A stretch of 64,000 bases of DNA from Salinirubellus litoreus (GTDB lineage: Archaea > Halobacteriota > Halobacteria > Halobacteriales > Haloarculaceae). This document shows positions 40,978-49,524 of the stretch, piece after piece. The DNA lies in contig NZ_CP147841.1 of the NCBI RefSeq assembly GCF_037335815.1, forward strand, positions 124,001-188,000, in the 5' to 3' direction. Every line of letters starts with the position of its first letter. Position 1 is the stretch's first letter. The notes under the pieces are model-generated. The model saw nothing but the letters and a program-made list of their open reading frames with translations, made no database searches and was not told the DNA's origin. Position numbers and translations under genes: made by a program.

Positions 40978-42810
40978 TTACACCGCGTCCTCGAGGTCGA
41001 TCCTGGGGGCGATACCGAGCGCCTTCATCTCGTCGAGGAGGAGCTTGAACGCGTAGGACATCTCCACCTCGTGGACGTCCGTCTCCTCCCCGCAGTTCGG
41101 ACAGTAGACGCGCCGTTGCTCGACGTTCTCGACGGCGGTCATCCCGCACTGCCCGCAGACGTGGATGAACTCGCGGTCGGACTCGTCGAGCAGCCGCTCT
41201 TTGAGCGCCATCGCCGCGCCGTGCCCGATGAGCACGTCGCGCTCCATCTCACCGACGCGCAGGCCGCCTTCGCGGGCGCGACCCTCGGTGGGCTGGCGCG
41301 TGAGCACCTGTACCGGACCCCGGGAGCGGGCGTGGATCTTGTTCGAGACCATGTGGTAGAGCTTCTGGTAGAAGATGGTCCCGACGAAGATCTCGGCGTC
41401 GACCTTCTCGCCGGTGATCCCGGAGTACATCGTCTCCTTGCCCGAATCCTTGAACCCGTGTTCCTCGAGCGCCGAGCGGAGGTTCTCCTCGTCCTCGCCG
41501 GTGAAGGCGGTGCCGTCGACGCGGCGGCCTTCCAGTGAGCCGACCTTGCCGCCGAGCATCTCGAGGACGTGGCCGACCGTCATCCGCGAGGGGAGCGCGT
41601 GCGGGTTGAGGATGAGGTCCGGCACGACGCCCTGCTCGGTGAACGGCATGTCCTCCTGGGGGGCGATGTGGCCGACGACCCCCTTCTGGCCGTGCCGGGA
41701 GGCGAACTTGTCGCCCAGTTCGGGGATGCGCTCGTCGCGCACGGAGACCTTCGAGAGCTTCGAGCCGTCCTCGCCCTCCATCAGGGTCACCGTGTCGACG
41801 ACGCCCGATTCCCCGGAACGCATCGTCACGCTGGTCTCGCGTCGTTTCTGCGGGCTGAGACCGCCCATGTCGTCGGGCTCCTCCAGGAACCGCGGCGGGG
41901 AGGTCTTGCCCAGGAGCACGTCGTTCTCGCCGACCTGCGTCTCGGGGTTGACGAGGCCGTCCTCGTCGAGGTGGGTGTAGGCCTCCTCGCCGCGGGCACC
42001 GCGGACGTCCTCGTCCGGGATCTCGAAGCGATCCTCCTGCCCGCCGGGGTAGCGCCGCTCCTCGCCCTCGTAGGTCCGGAAGAAGTGCGAGCGGGCGAGC
42101 GCCCGGTCGACCGACCCCTTGTTGAGCACGAGCGCGTCCTCGATGTTGAACCCCTCGTAGGACATGACGGCGACGACGAAGTTCTGCGCCGCCGGCCGGT
42201 CGTCGTAGCCGATCTGCTCGGTGGTCTGGGTCTTGACCATCGAGAGCTGCGGGTAGTGGAGCAGGTGCTGTCGCGTGTCGGGGCGGATCCGGTAGTTCGC
42301 CGCCGGCAGCCCGAGCGACTGCTTGATCATCCCCGACCCCATCGTGATGCGCGGGCTCGCGTTGTGTTCCGGGTAGGGGATCATCCCGGCACCGATGCCG
42401 AAGATCAGCTGCGGGTCGATCTCCAGGTGGGTGTGATCGGGGGTGAGCTCCTCCTCGTCGACGGCGACGTAGATGTCCTCCTCCTCCTCGGCGTCGATGA
42501 ACTCGATGTGACCCCGGTCGACGAGATCCTCGAACTGGAGGTCGCCGTTCTGGACGGCCTCGACCTCCTCGTCGGTCACGAGCGGCTCGCCGTCCTCGAC
42601 GACCAGCAGGGGCCGCCGGGCGCGACCGGCGTCGGCGTTGACGATGACCTCGTTGGTCCGGTCCCTCACCGAGACGTTCACCATCTCGCTCACTTCGCCG
42701 CGGCGGCGGGCGGTACGGATGTCGTCGGCGAGCCGTTCGGGGTTCGGATGGGTCCCGACGAGGCTGCCGTTGACGTAGACTTTCGCTTCTCGCTGTTGTC
42801 CCTGACTCAT
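40978..42810 (-). CDS. rpoB1: DNA-directed RNA polymerase subunit B'
   Basis: 610 residues. C-terminal half of the split second-largest subunit: GIGAGMIPYPEHNASPRITM, FVVAVMSYEGFNIEDALVLNK, ELGDKFASRHGQKGVVG, VLTRQPTEGRAREGGLRVGEME, and a C-terminal zinc site CGQCGMTAVENVEQRRVYC / CPNCG. It contributes active-site and hybrid-binding residues. Haloarchaea, like methanogens, carry this B split. The preceding rpoB2 stop lies 1 bp away. Confidence 0.97.
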   Translation of the reverse strand: MSQGQQREAKVYVNGSLVGTHPNPERLADDIRTARRRGEVSEMVNVSVRDRTNEVIVNADAGRARRPLLVVEDGEPLVTDEEVEAVQNGDLQFEDLVDRGHIEFIDAEEEEDIYVAVDEEELTPDHTHLEIDPQLIFGIGAGMIPYPEHNASPRITMGSGMIKQSLGLPAANYRIRPDTRQHLLHYPQLSMVKTQTTEQIGYDDRPAAQNFVVAVMSYEGFNIEDALVLNKGSVDRALARSHFFRTYEGEERRYPGGQEDRFEIPDEDVRGARGEEAYTHLDEDGLVNPETQVGENDVLLGKTSPPRFLEEPDDMGGLSPQKRRETSVTMRSGESGVVDTVTLMEGEDGSKLSKVSVRDERIPELGDKFASRHGQKGVVGHIAPQEDMPFTEQGVVPDLILNPHALPSRMTVGHVLEMLGGKVGSLEGRRVDGTAFTGEDEENLRSALEEHGFKDSGKETMYSGITGEKVDAEIFVGTIFYQKLYHMVSNKIHARSRGPVQVLTRQPTEGRAREGGLRVGEMERDVLIGHGAAMALKERLLDESDREFIHVCGQCGMTAVENVEQRRVYCPNCGEETDVHEVEMSYAFKLLLDEMKALGIAPRIDLEDAV

Positions 42811-42811
42811 G

Positions 42812-44374
42812 TTAGTCGTCCGCCGGCTGCTGCACGGTCTCGATCCCGGGGATGCCCTCGACGCCCATGTTCGCGAGCTCGCGCTTGAGCTCGCGGTCGT
42901 CCTCGACGTTCTGTGAGAGCTCCATCGCCTGCGCGAAGTTCTTCACCAGGCCACAGTTCGGCCCCTCCGGCGTCTCCGAGGGGCAGATTCGGCCCCACTG
43001 GGTCGCGTGGAGGTCGCGGGCCTCGAAGTGCGGCTGGCTCCGCGAGAGCGGCGAGCGGAGCCGGCGCAGGTGCGAGAGGACGCCCATGTAGTCCGTCCGG
43101 TCGACCAGCTGAGAGACGCCCGAACGACCCCCCACCCAGTTCCCGGTGGCGATGGGGTGTTCGAGGCGCTCGGTCAGCACGTCCGAGCGGACGACCGTGT
43201 TGACCGAGAGCTTGCGGTTGCGCATGTTCGCCCGCTCGAGCTGGTACTTCACGTCGCGGGAGAGCTTGTTCAGCGCCGTGCGGAACAGGTCCTTCATCAG
43301 GTCCCCGCTCACCTTCAGGCGCTTGTTGGCGTAGTGGTCCTTGTCGTCGGCCTCGCGCCGTCCGAGCGCGAGTTCGAAGCACGCCTCGGCCATCCGGCAG
43401 AGGTAGTACGCCTTGTTGATGCGGACCTCCTCCTCGTCGATCCCCTCCTCGTGGAGGTGGGGCAGGAGGTAGCGGTCGATGACGTAGTTCGCCCGCTTGA
43501 GCTGGTAGTTCTTCCCCTGGCCGCTCGCCACCCGCTTGCCGAGCGTCTCGATGGCCTCGTGGGTCGTCTGGACCTCCGCGGCCTCCAGGTTCTCCAGCAT
43601 GAACTTCACGACCTCCGGGTCGTCGCTGACCCGGTGGACGATCTCCTCGTCGGACTCGAGCCCGAGGGCACGGACGAGCGTCACGAAGTTGATCGAGCCC
43701 GACACCGAGGGGAACGACACCTCGAGCAGGCCGTCGCGGGTCCGCTCACAGAGCACGAGCGCCCGGTAACCCCGCCGCTGGCTGAACGTCTTGGCGACCT
43801 GGATCTCGTCGCCGTACTTGGTGTCGTACTCCGCGAGGATCTTGTTCGGCGCGAGGTCCTCGCTGGTCATCAGCACCCGCTCGGAGCCGTTGACGATGAA
43901 GTACCCACCGGGGTCGGCGGGGTCCTCGCCGATCTCGATGAGCTCCTCGTCGGTGAAGTCGGCGATGTTGCACTTGTCCGAGCCGATCATGATCGGCATC
44001 CGGCCGACCTTCGTCTCGGACTGGTCGACGACGTGGACCTCCTCCTCCTCGCCGCCGCGCATGATGGTCATCTCCATGAACACCGGCGCGGAGTAGGTGA
44101 TGTTCCTGAGCCGTGCCTCCTGGGGGAACAGCAGCTCCTCGGAGCCGTCGGCCTCCCGGACCCGGGGCGTGGTGATGCGGACGTCGCCGAGTTCGACCCA
44201 CACCGGCTCCTGGCCCTCCTTGTCGCCGATGTCCGTGTCGATCGTCTCCTTCTCGTCGACGACCTCCTGCATCCCCCGCCCGAGGAACGCGTTGAACGAC
44301 CGGAAGTGGTGTTCGGCGAGCCGTTCGCGCGAGAAGTACTGCCGCGAGATGGCGCGGCGATCCTCTCTGTTCAT
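42812..44374 (-). CDS. rpoB2: DNA-directed RNA polymerase subunit B''
   Basis: 520 residues. N-terminal half of the split beta-like subunit, with lobe and fork regions: EDRRAISRQYFSRERLAEHHF, YFIVNGSERVLMTSEDLAPN, and near the end RDLHATQWGRICPSETPEGPNCG (the conserved fork-loop motif). Start ATG shares a base with the stop of rpoH (TGATG), so translation is coupled. Confidence 0.97.
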   Translation of the reverse strand: MNREDRRAISRQYFSRERLAEHHFRSFNAFLGRGMQEVVDEKETIDTDIGDKEGQEPVWVELGDVRITTPRVREADGSEELLFPQEARLRNITYSAPVFMEMTIMRGGEEEEVHVVDQSETKVGRMPIMIGSDKCNIADFTDEELIEIGEDPADPGGYFIVNGSERVLMTSEDLAPNKILAEYDTKYGDEIQVAKTFSQRRGYRALVLCERTRDGLLEVSFPSVSGSINFVTLVRALGLESDEEIVHRVSDDPEVVKFMLENLEAAEVQTTHEAIETLGKRVASGQGKNYQLKRANYVIDRYLLPHLHEEGIDEEEVRINKAYYLCRMAEACFELALGRREADDKDHYANKRLKVSGDLMKDLFRTALNKLSRDVKYQLERANMRNRKLSVNTVVRSDVLTERLEHPIATGNWVGGRSGVSQLVDRTDYMGVLSHLRRLRSPLSRSQPHFEARDLHATQWGRICPSETPEGPNCGLVKNFAQAMELSQNVEDDRELKRELANMGVEGIPGIETVQQPADD

Positions 44375-44601
44375 CAGTCGATCACCAGTCGATACACCAC
44401 CGCTCGATCCGTGGTCCGGGAGTCACGGACGATCTTCACGACGTCACCCACCTCGGCTCCGTCGGGTGCCGCCGGGTCCCGCCGCTTGAGCTTGGGCAGG
44501 TCGGTACGCTCGATGTCGTACTCGGCGAGCACCTCCTCGACCTCGGCCTCGCCGAGGAGCGTGTGCTCGGGGACGAGTTCGTGTTGGCTTACGTCTACCA
44601 T
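44374..44601 (-). CDS. rpoH: DNA-directed RNA polymerase subunit H
   Basis: 75 residues, the normal size of archaeal RpoH (RPB5 C-terminal domain). MVDVSQHELVPEHTLLGEAE, VEEVLAEYDIERTDLPKLKR and VVKIVRDSRTTDRAVVYRLVI are diagnostic. It is the first gene of the polymerase operon. An AT-rich box near 44665-44675 on this strand is a possible TATA, which would leave a leader of about 40-60 nt. Confidence 0.95.
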   Translation of the reverse strand: MVDVSQHELVPEHTLLGEAEVEEVLAEYDIERTDLPKLKRRDPAAPDGAEVGDVVKIVRDSRTTDRAVVYRLVID

Positions 44602-44781
44602 GTGTGTGTTGAAGAAACGGTCACGAGATACTACAGCCGTGTTATCGGGCGAACCGCATAAGGGTTACTAAATCCGGCGACGAACGCTACCGCTACCCGG
44701 CCCGTCCGGGCCACGACCGCCGGCACACCCGCTTCCAGGGCGTAGTACATAAAAAACGTGACGGCGATTCACAGGGCTACC

Positions 44782-45957
44782 CTACCCGGAGGGACGCCAG
44801 ATCCGCGATTCGGGATGGAAGTCCTCCCACGCGCGTCTGAACAGCGGCGACCGGCTGTTCACCCGGGTCAGCCGCACCCCCTCGTGGGGGCCGTCGACTC
44901 CCCGTCCGGTCGTCCGCTCCCAGCGCGACCCGTCGGCGTGGAGATGACGCTCCTCCGCCTCCGAAAACCGGAGGGTTCGCCCCTCGACGGTACGGTCGTA
45001 AGCCACCAGCGACCCGCCGGGCGTCGTCGCGACGACCACCGGGAGGTCCCCCACGCGGTCGTTCACCACTCCCGCCTCCCGAACCGCAGGGAACGGGTAG
45101 GCAACGGCCTCCCCGCCGTGAACGACCCCGACGACGAGCGTGTAGCTCGCCGCCGCGTCGTAGCCGACGACCTGCGTCTCCCCCTCGTAATCGTACTTCG
45201 ATTCGTCGTAGTCGACTCTCGACTCGCGCCCGGCGACCGTCACCGATCCGGGCGGAGGGAGGAGCACTCGCGTCCCGGGATGGACCTCGCGCCACTCGCC
45301 CCAGGTCGAAAGCGACGCCGGTACGAGTTCGAACGTCTCGCCCGTCGCTGGGCCCCGGATGGCCGTCGCGAGCAGCTGGGACCACAGCGATCCCGTCGCG
45401 TCGTCGTACAGGACGAGGTCGTTCCGCCAGAGCTTCCCCGAGACTCCGAAGACCGTCTCCTCGCCACGGACCTCTCGGACGGCGACCACCGCGCTCCCAC
45501 AGAGCGGGCAGTAGGTGACCAGCAGCGGCCCGCCGAACGAGTCGTTGACCACCTCGTGGTGGTCCAGGATCCGCAGCGGGTACGCGCGGGCCTCGCCGTC
45601 GCGTTCTACCCCCACCACAGGGGCCTCGTCGACGAGCACGGGAGAGGAGTCGGGCCGGTGCGCCGCGGGAACGGCGGACCAGTCGCCCCAGTCCTCGCCG
45701 AACGCCGGGTCGGTGATCGCCGGGATGCCGTCCTTCGGGAGCCGCGTCTCGATCTCCGAGCCGTTCACCGGGAGGTCTACGTCGCCGAATCCGGTGGCCA
45801 CCGACCGGGGCGTGGCGGTGGGGCTCGGGCTCGGGGAGTCGAGGGACGAGCCACCGATGGAGCCCAGACAGCCGGCCAACCCGCCGACTCCGACCGGCCC
45901 GAGGCTCGCGAGGAGATCCCTGCGTCGCACGGGGACGTATAGGCGGACCGTCCTCAT
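44782..45957 (-). CDS. DUF3179 domain lipoprotein
   Basis: About 391 residues from ATG (MRTVRLYVPVRRRDLL). The leader has a twin-arginine motif and lipobox (SLGPVGVGGLAGC), then a Ser/Pro/Thr linker. The DUF3179 domain is clear: DGIPAITDPAFG, YPLRILDHHEVVND, the Cys pair in LLVTYCPLCGSAVVA, FGVSGKLWRNDLVLYDD. A second half repeats the strand pattern (VVGVVHGGEAVAYPF). DUF3179 occurs in secreted proteins; its function is unknown, though the CPLC motif could hold a metal or disulphide. The frame upstream overlaps tRNA-Asp and is rejected. Confidence 0.87.
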   Translation of the reverse strand: MRTVRLYVPVRRRDLLASLGPVGVGGLAGCLGSIGGSSLDSPSPSPTATPRSVATGFGDVDLPVNGSEIETRLPKDGIPAITDPAFGEDWGDWSAVPAAHRPDSSPVLVDEAPVVGVERDGEARAYPLRILDHHEVVNDSFGGPLLVTYCPLCGSAVVAVREVRGEETVFGVSGKLWRNDLVLYDDATGSLWSQLLATAIRGPATGETFELVPASLSTWGEWREVHPGTRVLLPPPGSVTVAGRESRVDYDESKYDYEGETQVVGYDAAASYTLVVGVVHGGEAVAYPFPAVREAGVVNDRVGDLPVVVATTPGGSLVAYDRTVEGRTLRFSEAEERHLHADGSRWERTTGRGVDGPHEGVRLTRVNSRSPLFRRAWEDFHPESRIWRPSG

Positions 45958-46017
45958 AACGGGCGTCCGGTCGTGCACCACGGGAACACGCCCGCCGGCG
46001 TGGACTATGTGGAAAGT

Positions 46018-46024
46018 CTTAAGT
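46018..46024 (+). promoter_or_regulatory. TATA box of tRNA-Asp
   Basis: Sequence cttaagt is centred about 31 nt before the first base of the tRNA, where an archaeal TATA box is expected, within an AT-rich patch. Confidence 0.6.
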
Positions 46025-46051
46025 CTCGAACCGGGATAGAAGGTGATGCGT

Positions 46052-46124
46052 GCCCGGGTGGTGTAGTGGCCCATCATACGACCCTGTCACGGTCGTGACG
46101 CGGGTTCAAATCCCGCCTCGGGCG
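46052..46124 (+). tRNA. tRNA-Asp (anticodon GTC)
   Basis: 73 nt without CCA. Acceptor GCCCGGG pairs with CTCGGGC (one G-T pair), discriminator G. Anticodon stem CGACC/GGTCG with loop CTGTCAC gives GTC. T arm GCGGGTTCAAATCCCGC. No intron. Confidence 0.95.
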
Positions 46125-46143
46125 CTTTCTGACGCGAACTGAA

Positions 46144-46179
46144 CCGTGAGCACGGCGGCTCTGTCGTGTGTGCTCACGG
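46144..46179. repeat. Strong hairpin downstream of tRNA-Asp
   Basis: Perfect 10-bp arms ccgtgagcac and gtgctcacgg separated by 16 bp, 20 bp past the tRNA 3' end. It may aid tRNA 3' processing or transcription arrest, or be part of a palindromic element. Confidence 0.55.
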
Positions 46180-46201
46180 CAGCGCAGCGCGAACAGCGAA
46201 A

Positions 46202-46224
46202 TGCCAGCAAGGGATTCGAACCCT
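46202..46224 (-). other. tRNA 3'-end-like fragment
   Basis: On the minus strand it reads as a T arm with acceptor end (agggttcgaatccct then tgctggca) without the remaining tRNA. A second shorter T-arm-like piece (gttcgactccgggc, minus strand) lies at 46281-46296. Neither pairs with a matching 5' acceptor nearby. They look like leftovers of site-specific integration or decayed tRNA copies next to the intact tRNA-Asp. Confidence 0.4.
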
Positions 46225-46416
46225 CTACGAGCGATTAGCGGGCGCGGGCACCGGACGACCGCCCACCGCTCCGAGAGTACGCCCGGAGTCGAACTACCAC
46301 CCCCCGGAGAGCTTAATATAGTGCGTTAGTCCGTAACGCCATGGTGCCGAGCGAAACACCACCGGAGCGTCCGTCCGTGCGGGGGATCCGACCGCTGGCG
46401 GCTCCGAGGGGAGAAT

Positions 46417-47715
46417 ATGACCGGCGGTAAAACGATCGCGTTCTTCCCGGAGCAGGCGTACGGGCCCGCGCTCAACTCGGTCGGGATCGCCCAGGAGTGC
46501 GAGGAACTGGGCCACGAACCCGTGTTCATCACGGACCCCGCGATGGAGGGGTTGTTCGAGGACTACGGGTTCGAGGAGCGCTACGTAGACATGTCGGACC
46601 CGGAGATGACGGCCGAGGAGAAGGCCCGCTACTGGGACGACTTCATCAACGAGCACATCCCGAACTTCGACAGGCCGCCGCGGGAGCAGATTGACAACTA
46701 CATCAGGGAGTGCTGGGAGTCCATCGTCGAGACCGCGAAGTGGTCCGAGGAGGGGCTCCCAGAGGTTCTGGAGGAGATCGATCCCGACCTGATCTGCGTC
46801 GACAACGTGGTGCTGTTCCCGGCCACCAAGCGGTACGGCGTCCCCTGGGTCCGGATCACCTCGTGTACGGAAAACGAGATCCCCGACCCGGCCATACCGC
46901 CGTACTGCTCGGGCTGTCGCGAGGACGACTACGAGGCCCACTGGCGGTTCGAGGAGCGGTTCAAGGAGGTCATCGAGCCCGTCCACGAGGAGTTCAACGA
47001 GTTTCTGGAGTCCTGCGGCGTCGACCCCTACCCGGTCGGCCAGTTCTTCGAGCCCTCGCCGTACCTGAACCTGCTGCTCTACCCCGAACCGCTCCAGTGG
47101 GACCGCTGGCTGGCGCTCGACCCCGACCGGTTCCAGTACCTCGAAGGCTGTGTCCGGGAGGAGGAGCCCTACGACGTGCCGGAGTTCGACGGGATGGACG
47201 ACGCGCCGCTGCTGTACCTGAGCTTCGGGAGCCTCGGCGCGGGCGACACCGAGCTGATGAAGCGGCTCGTCGAGTTCCTGGGAGACCGACCCTACCGCTG
47301 TCTCGTGAACGTCGGCGAGTACGTCGACGCCCACGACGAGGACGAGGTCCCGGACAACGTCGAGATATCCGACTGGTTCCCCCAGCCCTCGGTCGTCTCG
47401 AAGGCCGACGTCGTCGTCCACCACGGCGGGAACAACACCACCAACGAGTGTCTCTACTACGGGACGCCGGCGGTCGTCATGCCGTACGCGTGGGACGGAT
47501 TCGACAACGCGACCCGGGTCGAGGAGACGGGCCACGGCTTCACCCTCCACCGCTCGGACTGGACGGACGAGGAGCTCGCCTCGAAGCTGGAGGCCTGCCT
47601 GGACGATCCCGAGATACAGGGGAACGTGGCGGCCGCCTCGGAGCACATGCAGGCCGCAGACGGGGCGGCCAAGGCCGCGAGGCTCCTCGACGACCTGCTC
47701 GCCGAGCACGCCTGA
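46417..47715 (+). CDS. GT1 family glycosyltransferase (MGT/UGT type)
   Basis: 432 residues. N-terminal domain: KTIAFFPEQAYGPALNSVGI and CEELGHEPVFITD. The C-terminal GT1 signature is strong: LLYLSFGSLGAGDTELMKRL, then SDWFPQPSVVSKADVVVHHGG, NNTTNECLYYGTPAVVMPYA, WDGFDNATRVEETGHGF, where the HGG and the D/Q-type end of the motif bind a UDP sugar. Family members glycosylate small lipophilic acceptors such as lipids, carotenoids or macrolides. A possible glycolipid or pigment role is inference. Its stop codon overlaps the first base of an 80-bp palindromic element. Confidence 0.9.
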   Translation: MTGGKTIAFFPEQAYGPALNSVGIAQECEELGHEPVFITDPAMEGLFEDYGFEERYVDMSDPEMTAEEKARYWDDFINEHIPNFDRPPREQIDNYIRECWESIVETAKWSEEGLPEVLEEIDPDLICVDNVVLFPATKRYGVPWVRITSCTENEIPDPAIPPYCSGCREDDYEAHWRFEERFKEVIEPVHEEFNEFLESCGVDPYPVGQFFEPSPYLNLLLYPEPLQWDRWLALDPDRFQYLEGCVREEEPYDVPEFDGMDDAPLLYLSFGSLGAGDTELMKRLVEFLGDRPYRCLVNVGEYVDAHDEDEVPDNVEISDWFPQPSVVSKADVVVHHGGNNTTNECLYYGTPAVVMPYAWDGFDNATRVEETGHGFTLHRSDWTDEELASKLEACLDDPEIQGNVAAASEHMQAADGAAKAARLLDDLLAEHA

Positions 47716-47794
47716 TACGGACGGTTGTAACGATGTACCGGCGATCGCCGGACGGGATCTGCGGTCACCGGTAAAAGACTACAACCGTCCGTAT
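47715..47794. repeat. 80-bp palindromic element (family 2, copy A)
   Basis: Terminal 15-bp arms atacggacggttgta (47715-47729) and its exact reverse complement (47780-47794). Internally, taccgg (47736-47741) pairs with ccggta (47768-47773), and ccggcgatcgccgg (47738-47751) is a perfect 14-bp palindrome. The reverse complement aligns over its full length with the element at 63922-64000. The rest of the 47716-48028 gap has no gene. Confidence 0.85.
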
Positions 47795-48028
47795 GAGCGA
47801 TCGACGGCCACGGAGCCGTTCGACGACCGACTCGACGAGGGCGCCGGTAGCGTCGGGCCGCTGGTCGATGGAACGCCACCCCGGGGACGGTCGATGCCGG
47901 TGGGTCACGCGGTCGACGTGAGCGTCCCGCCGACGCCCGAGCACTAATAACGGTTCGACGACGATCACCCGAGACATGGACGCACCGACCCGATCACCGC
48001 CGAACCGCGTCAGCCGGGGGTCGGGCGA

Positions 48029-49444
48029 ATGAGGCGACGGGCGCACGACCTCGTGGTCGTCGGCTGTGGCATCGCCGGGCTGTGTGCGGGCGTGCGGGCG
48101 ACCGAACTCGGACTCTCCGTCGCGGTCCTGGAGAAGGCACCCGAGGAGCACCGCGGCGGCCACACCCGCTTCACCGAGTCGTTCCGCATCCCCACCGAGG
48201 ACATCGATCTCGACGCCGAGTTCAACGTCGAGGACTACTCGACCGCCGACTTCTACTCGGACATCATGAAGGTGACCGACTTCCGGGCCGACGAGGACCT
48301 CGCCAAGCGGGTCGCGGAGGGGTCGGTCGAGACGTTCGAGTGGCTGACCGACGACCTCGGCCTCGAGTGGGAGTACCAGGCCCCCCATCCGGGGTACACG
48401 GCGGGGCGGGTCTGGCTCGACGGCGAGGAGATGGTCGCCGATCTCGTGTCGATCCTCGAAGCGGCGGGCGGCGAGGTCCACTACGACACCGAGGCCCGCG
48501 GCCTCCACCGCGACGACGAGGGGCGCGTGACGGCAGTCGACACCCGCGTCGAGGGTCGGAGAACGAGATTCGAGGGCGAGGCGGTGATCCTCGCTGCGGG
48601 TGACTACGGGTCGAGCAAGGAGCGCCGTACTCGCTACTACGGCCCGGGCTACGGCAACATGAAGGTCCGCGGGAGCCGCTACAACACGGGCGAGGCGATC
48701 GACGCCGCGATGGACGTCGGCGCGAAGTCCGACGGGGAGTGGGGCGACGCCCACATGGCGATCATCGACGCCCAGTCCCCCGACGTCGAGGGGGGGATCA
48801 CCCGAATCGACGGCTACCAGTACGGCCTGATCCTCAACCACGACGGCGAGCGGTTCGTCGACGAGGGCGAGGACGCCCGCGCCCACACGTACGCGAAGTT
48901 CGGCCGGCGCATCTTCGAGCAGCCGTACCACGAGGCGTTCATCGTCGTCGACTCGAAGGTCGTCGACGACGTGGCCCACATGGGCCCGGGTCGGCCGATC
49001 ACGGCCGACAGCATCGAGTCCCTCGTGCGTCGGCTCGACATCGAGCGGCCCGAGAGGGCCGTCGAGACGGTGGAGGCGTACAACGAGGCGTGCGACCCCG
49101 GCGAGTACGAGCCGAACGTCCTCGACGGGAACAGTGCGACGGGAATCGAACCACCCAAGTCGAACTGGGCGCTCCCGCTCGACGAGCCGCCGTTCACCGG
49201 CTACCCCGTCACGGGCGGGATGACGTTCGCGTTCGGCGGCGTCGCCATCACGCCCGACGCGGAGGTGCTCGACACGACCGATCGAACCATCCCGGGGCTG
49301 TTCGCGGCCGGAAACTCCACCGGAGGACTGTTCTACGAGAACTACCCCGGCGGGACGGGCCTGACGAACGCCGCCGTCTTCGGGCGGGTGGCCGCCGAGA
49401 GCGCCGCCGAGTACGTGGAGACCGAACGCGCACGCGCTGACTGA
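48029..49444 (+). CDS. FAD-dependent flavoprotein (fumarate reductase/TcuA-like)
   Basis: 471 residues. VVVGCGIAGLCAGVRATELG is the FAD-binding Rossmann motif and AVLEKAPEE the following acidic residue. GGHTRFTESFRIPTEDIDL and DFYSDIMKVTDFRADEDLAK resemble tricarballylate dehydrogenase (TcuA) proteins, and LFAAGNSTGGLFYENYPGGTGLTNAAVFGRVA closes the FAD site. Family members oxidise dicarboxylates, tricarballylate or 3-ketosteroids. The arginine/histidine substrate contacts cannot be assigned by eye. The gene is monocistronic, following an 80-bp palindromic element. Confidence 0.87.
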   Translation: MRRRAHDLVVVGCGIAGLCAGVRATELGLSVAVLEKAPEEHRGGHTRFTESFRIPTEDIDLDAEFNVEDYSTADFYSDIMKVTDFRADEDLAKRVAEGSVETFEWLTDDLGLEWEYQAPHPGYTAGRVWLDGEEMVADLVSILEAAGGEVHYDTEARGLHRDDEGRVTAVDTRVEGRRTRFEGEAVILAAGDYGSSKERRTRYYGPGYGNMKVRGSRYNTGEAIDAAMDVGAKSDGEWGDAHMAIIDAQSPDVEGGITRIDGYQYGLILNHDGERFVDEGEDARAHTYAKFGRRIFEQPYHEAFIVVDSKVVDDVAHMGPGRPITADSIESLVRRLDIERPERAVETVEAYNEACDPGEYEPNVLDGNSATGIEPPKSNWALPLDEPPFTGYPVTGGMTFAFGGVAITPDAEVLDTTDRTIPGLFAAGNSTGGLFYENYPGGTGLTNAAVFGRVAAESAAEYVETERARAD

Positions 49445-49524
49445 GGCGCTTTCTACTCGGACTCTCACCGCCTCTCGGACGGGCGTCTCACGGACCCTCG
49501 GTGCGCCTCCACGTCGCGCCGGTG

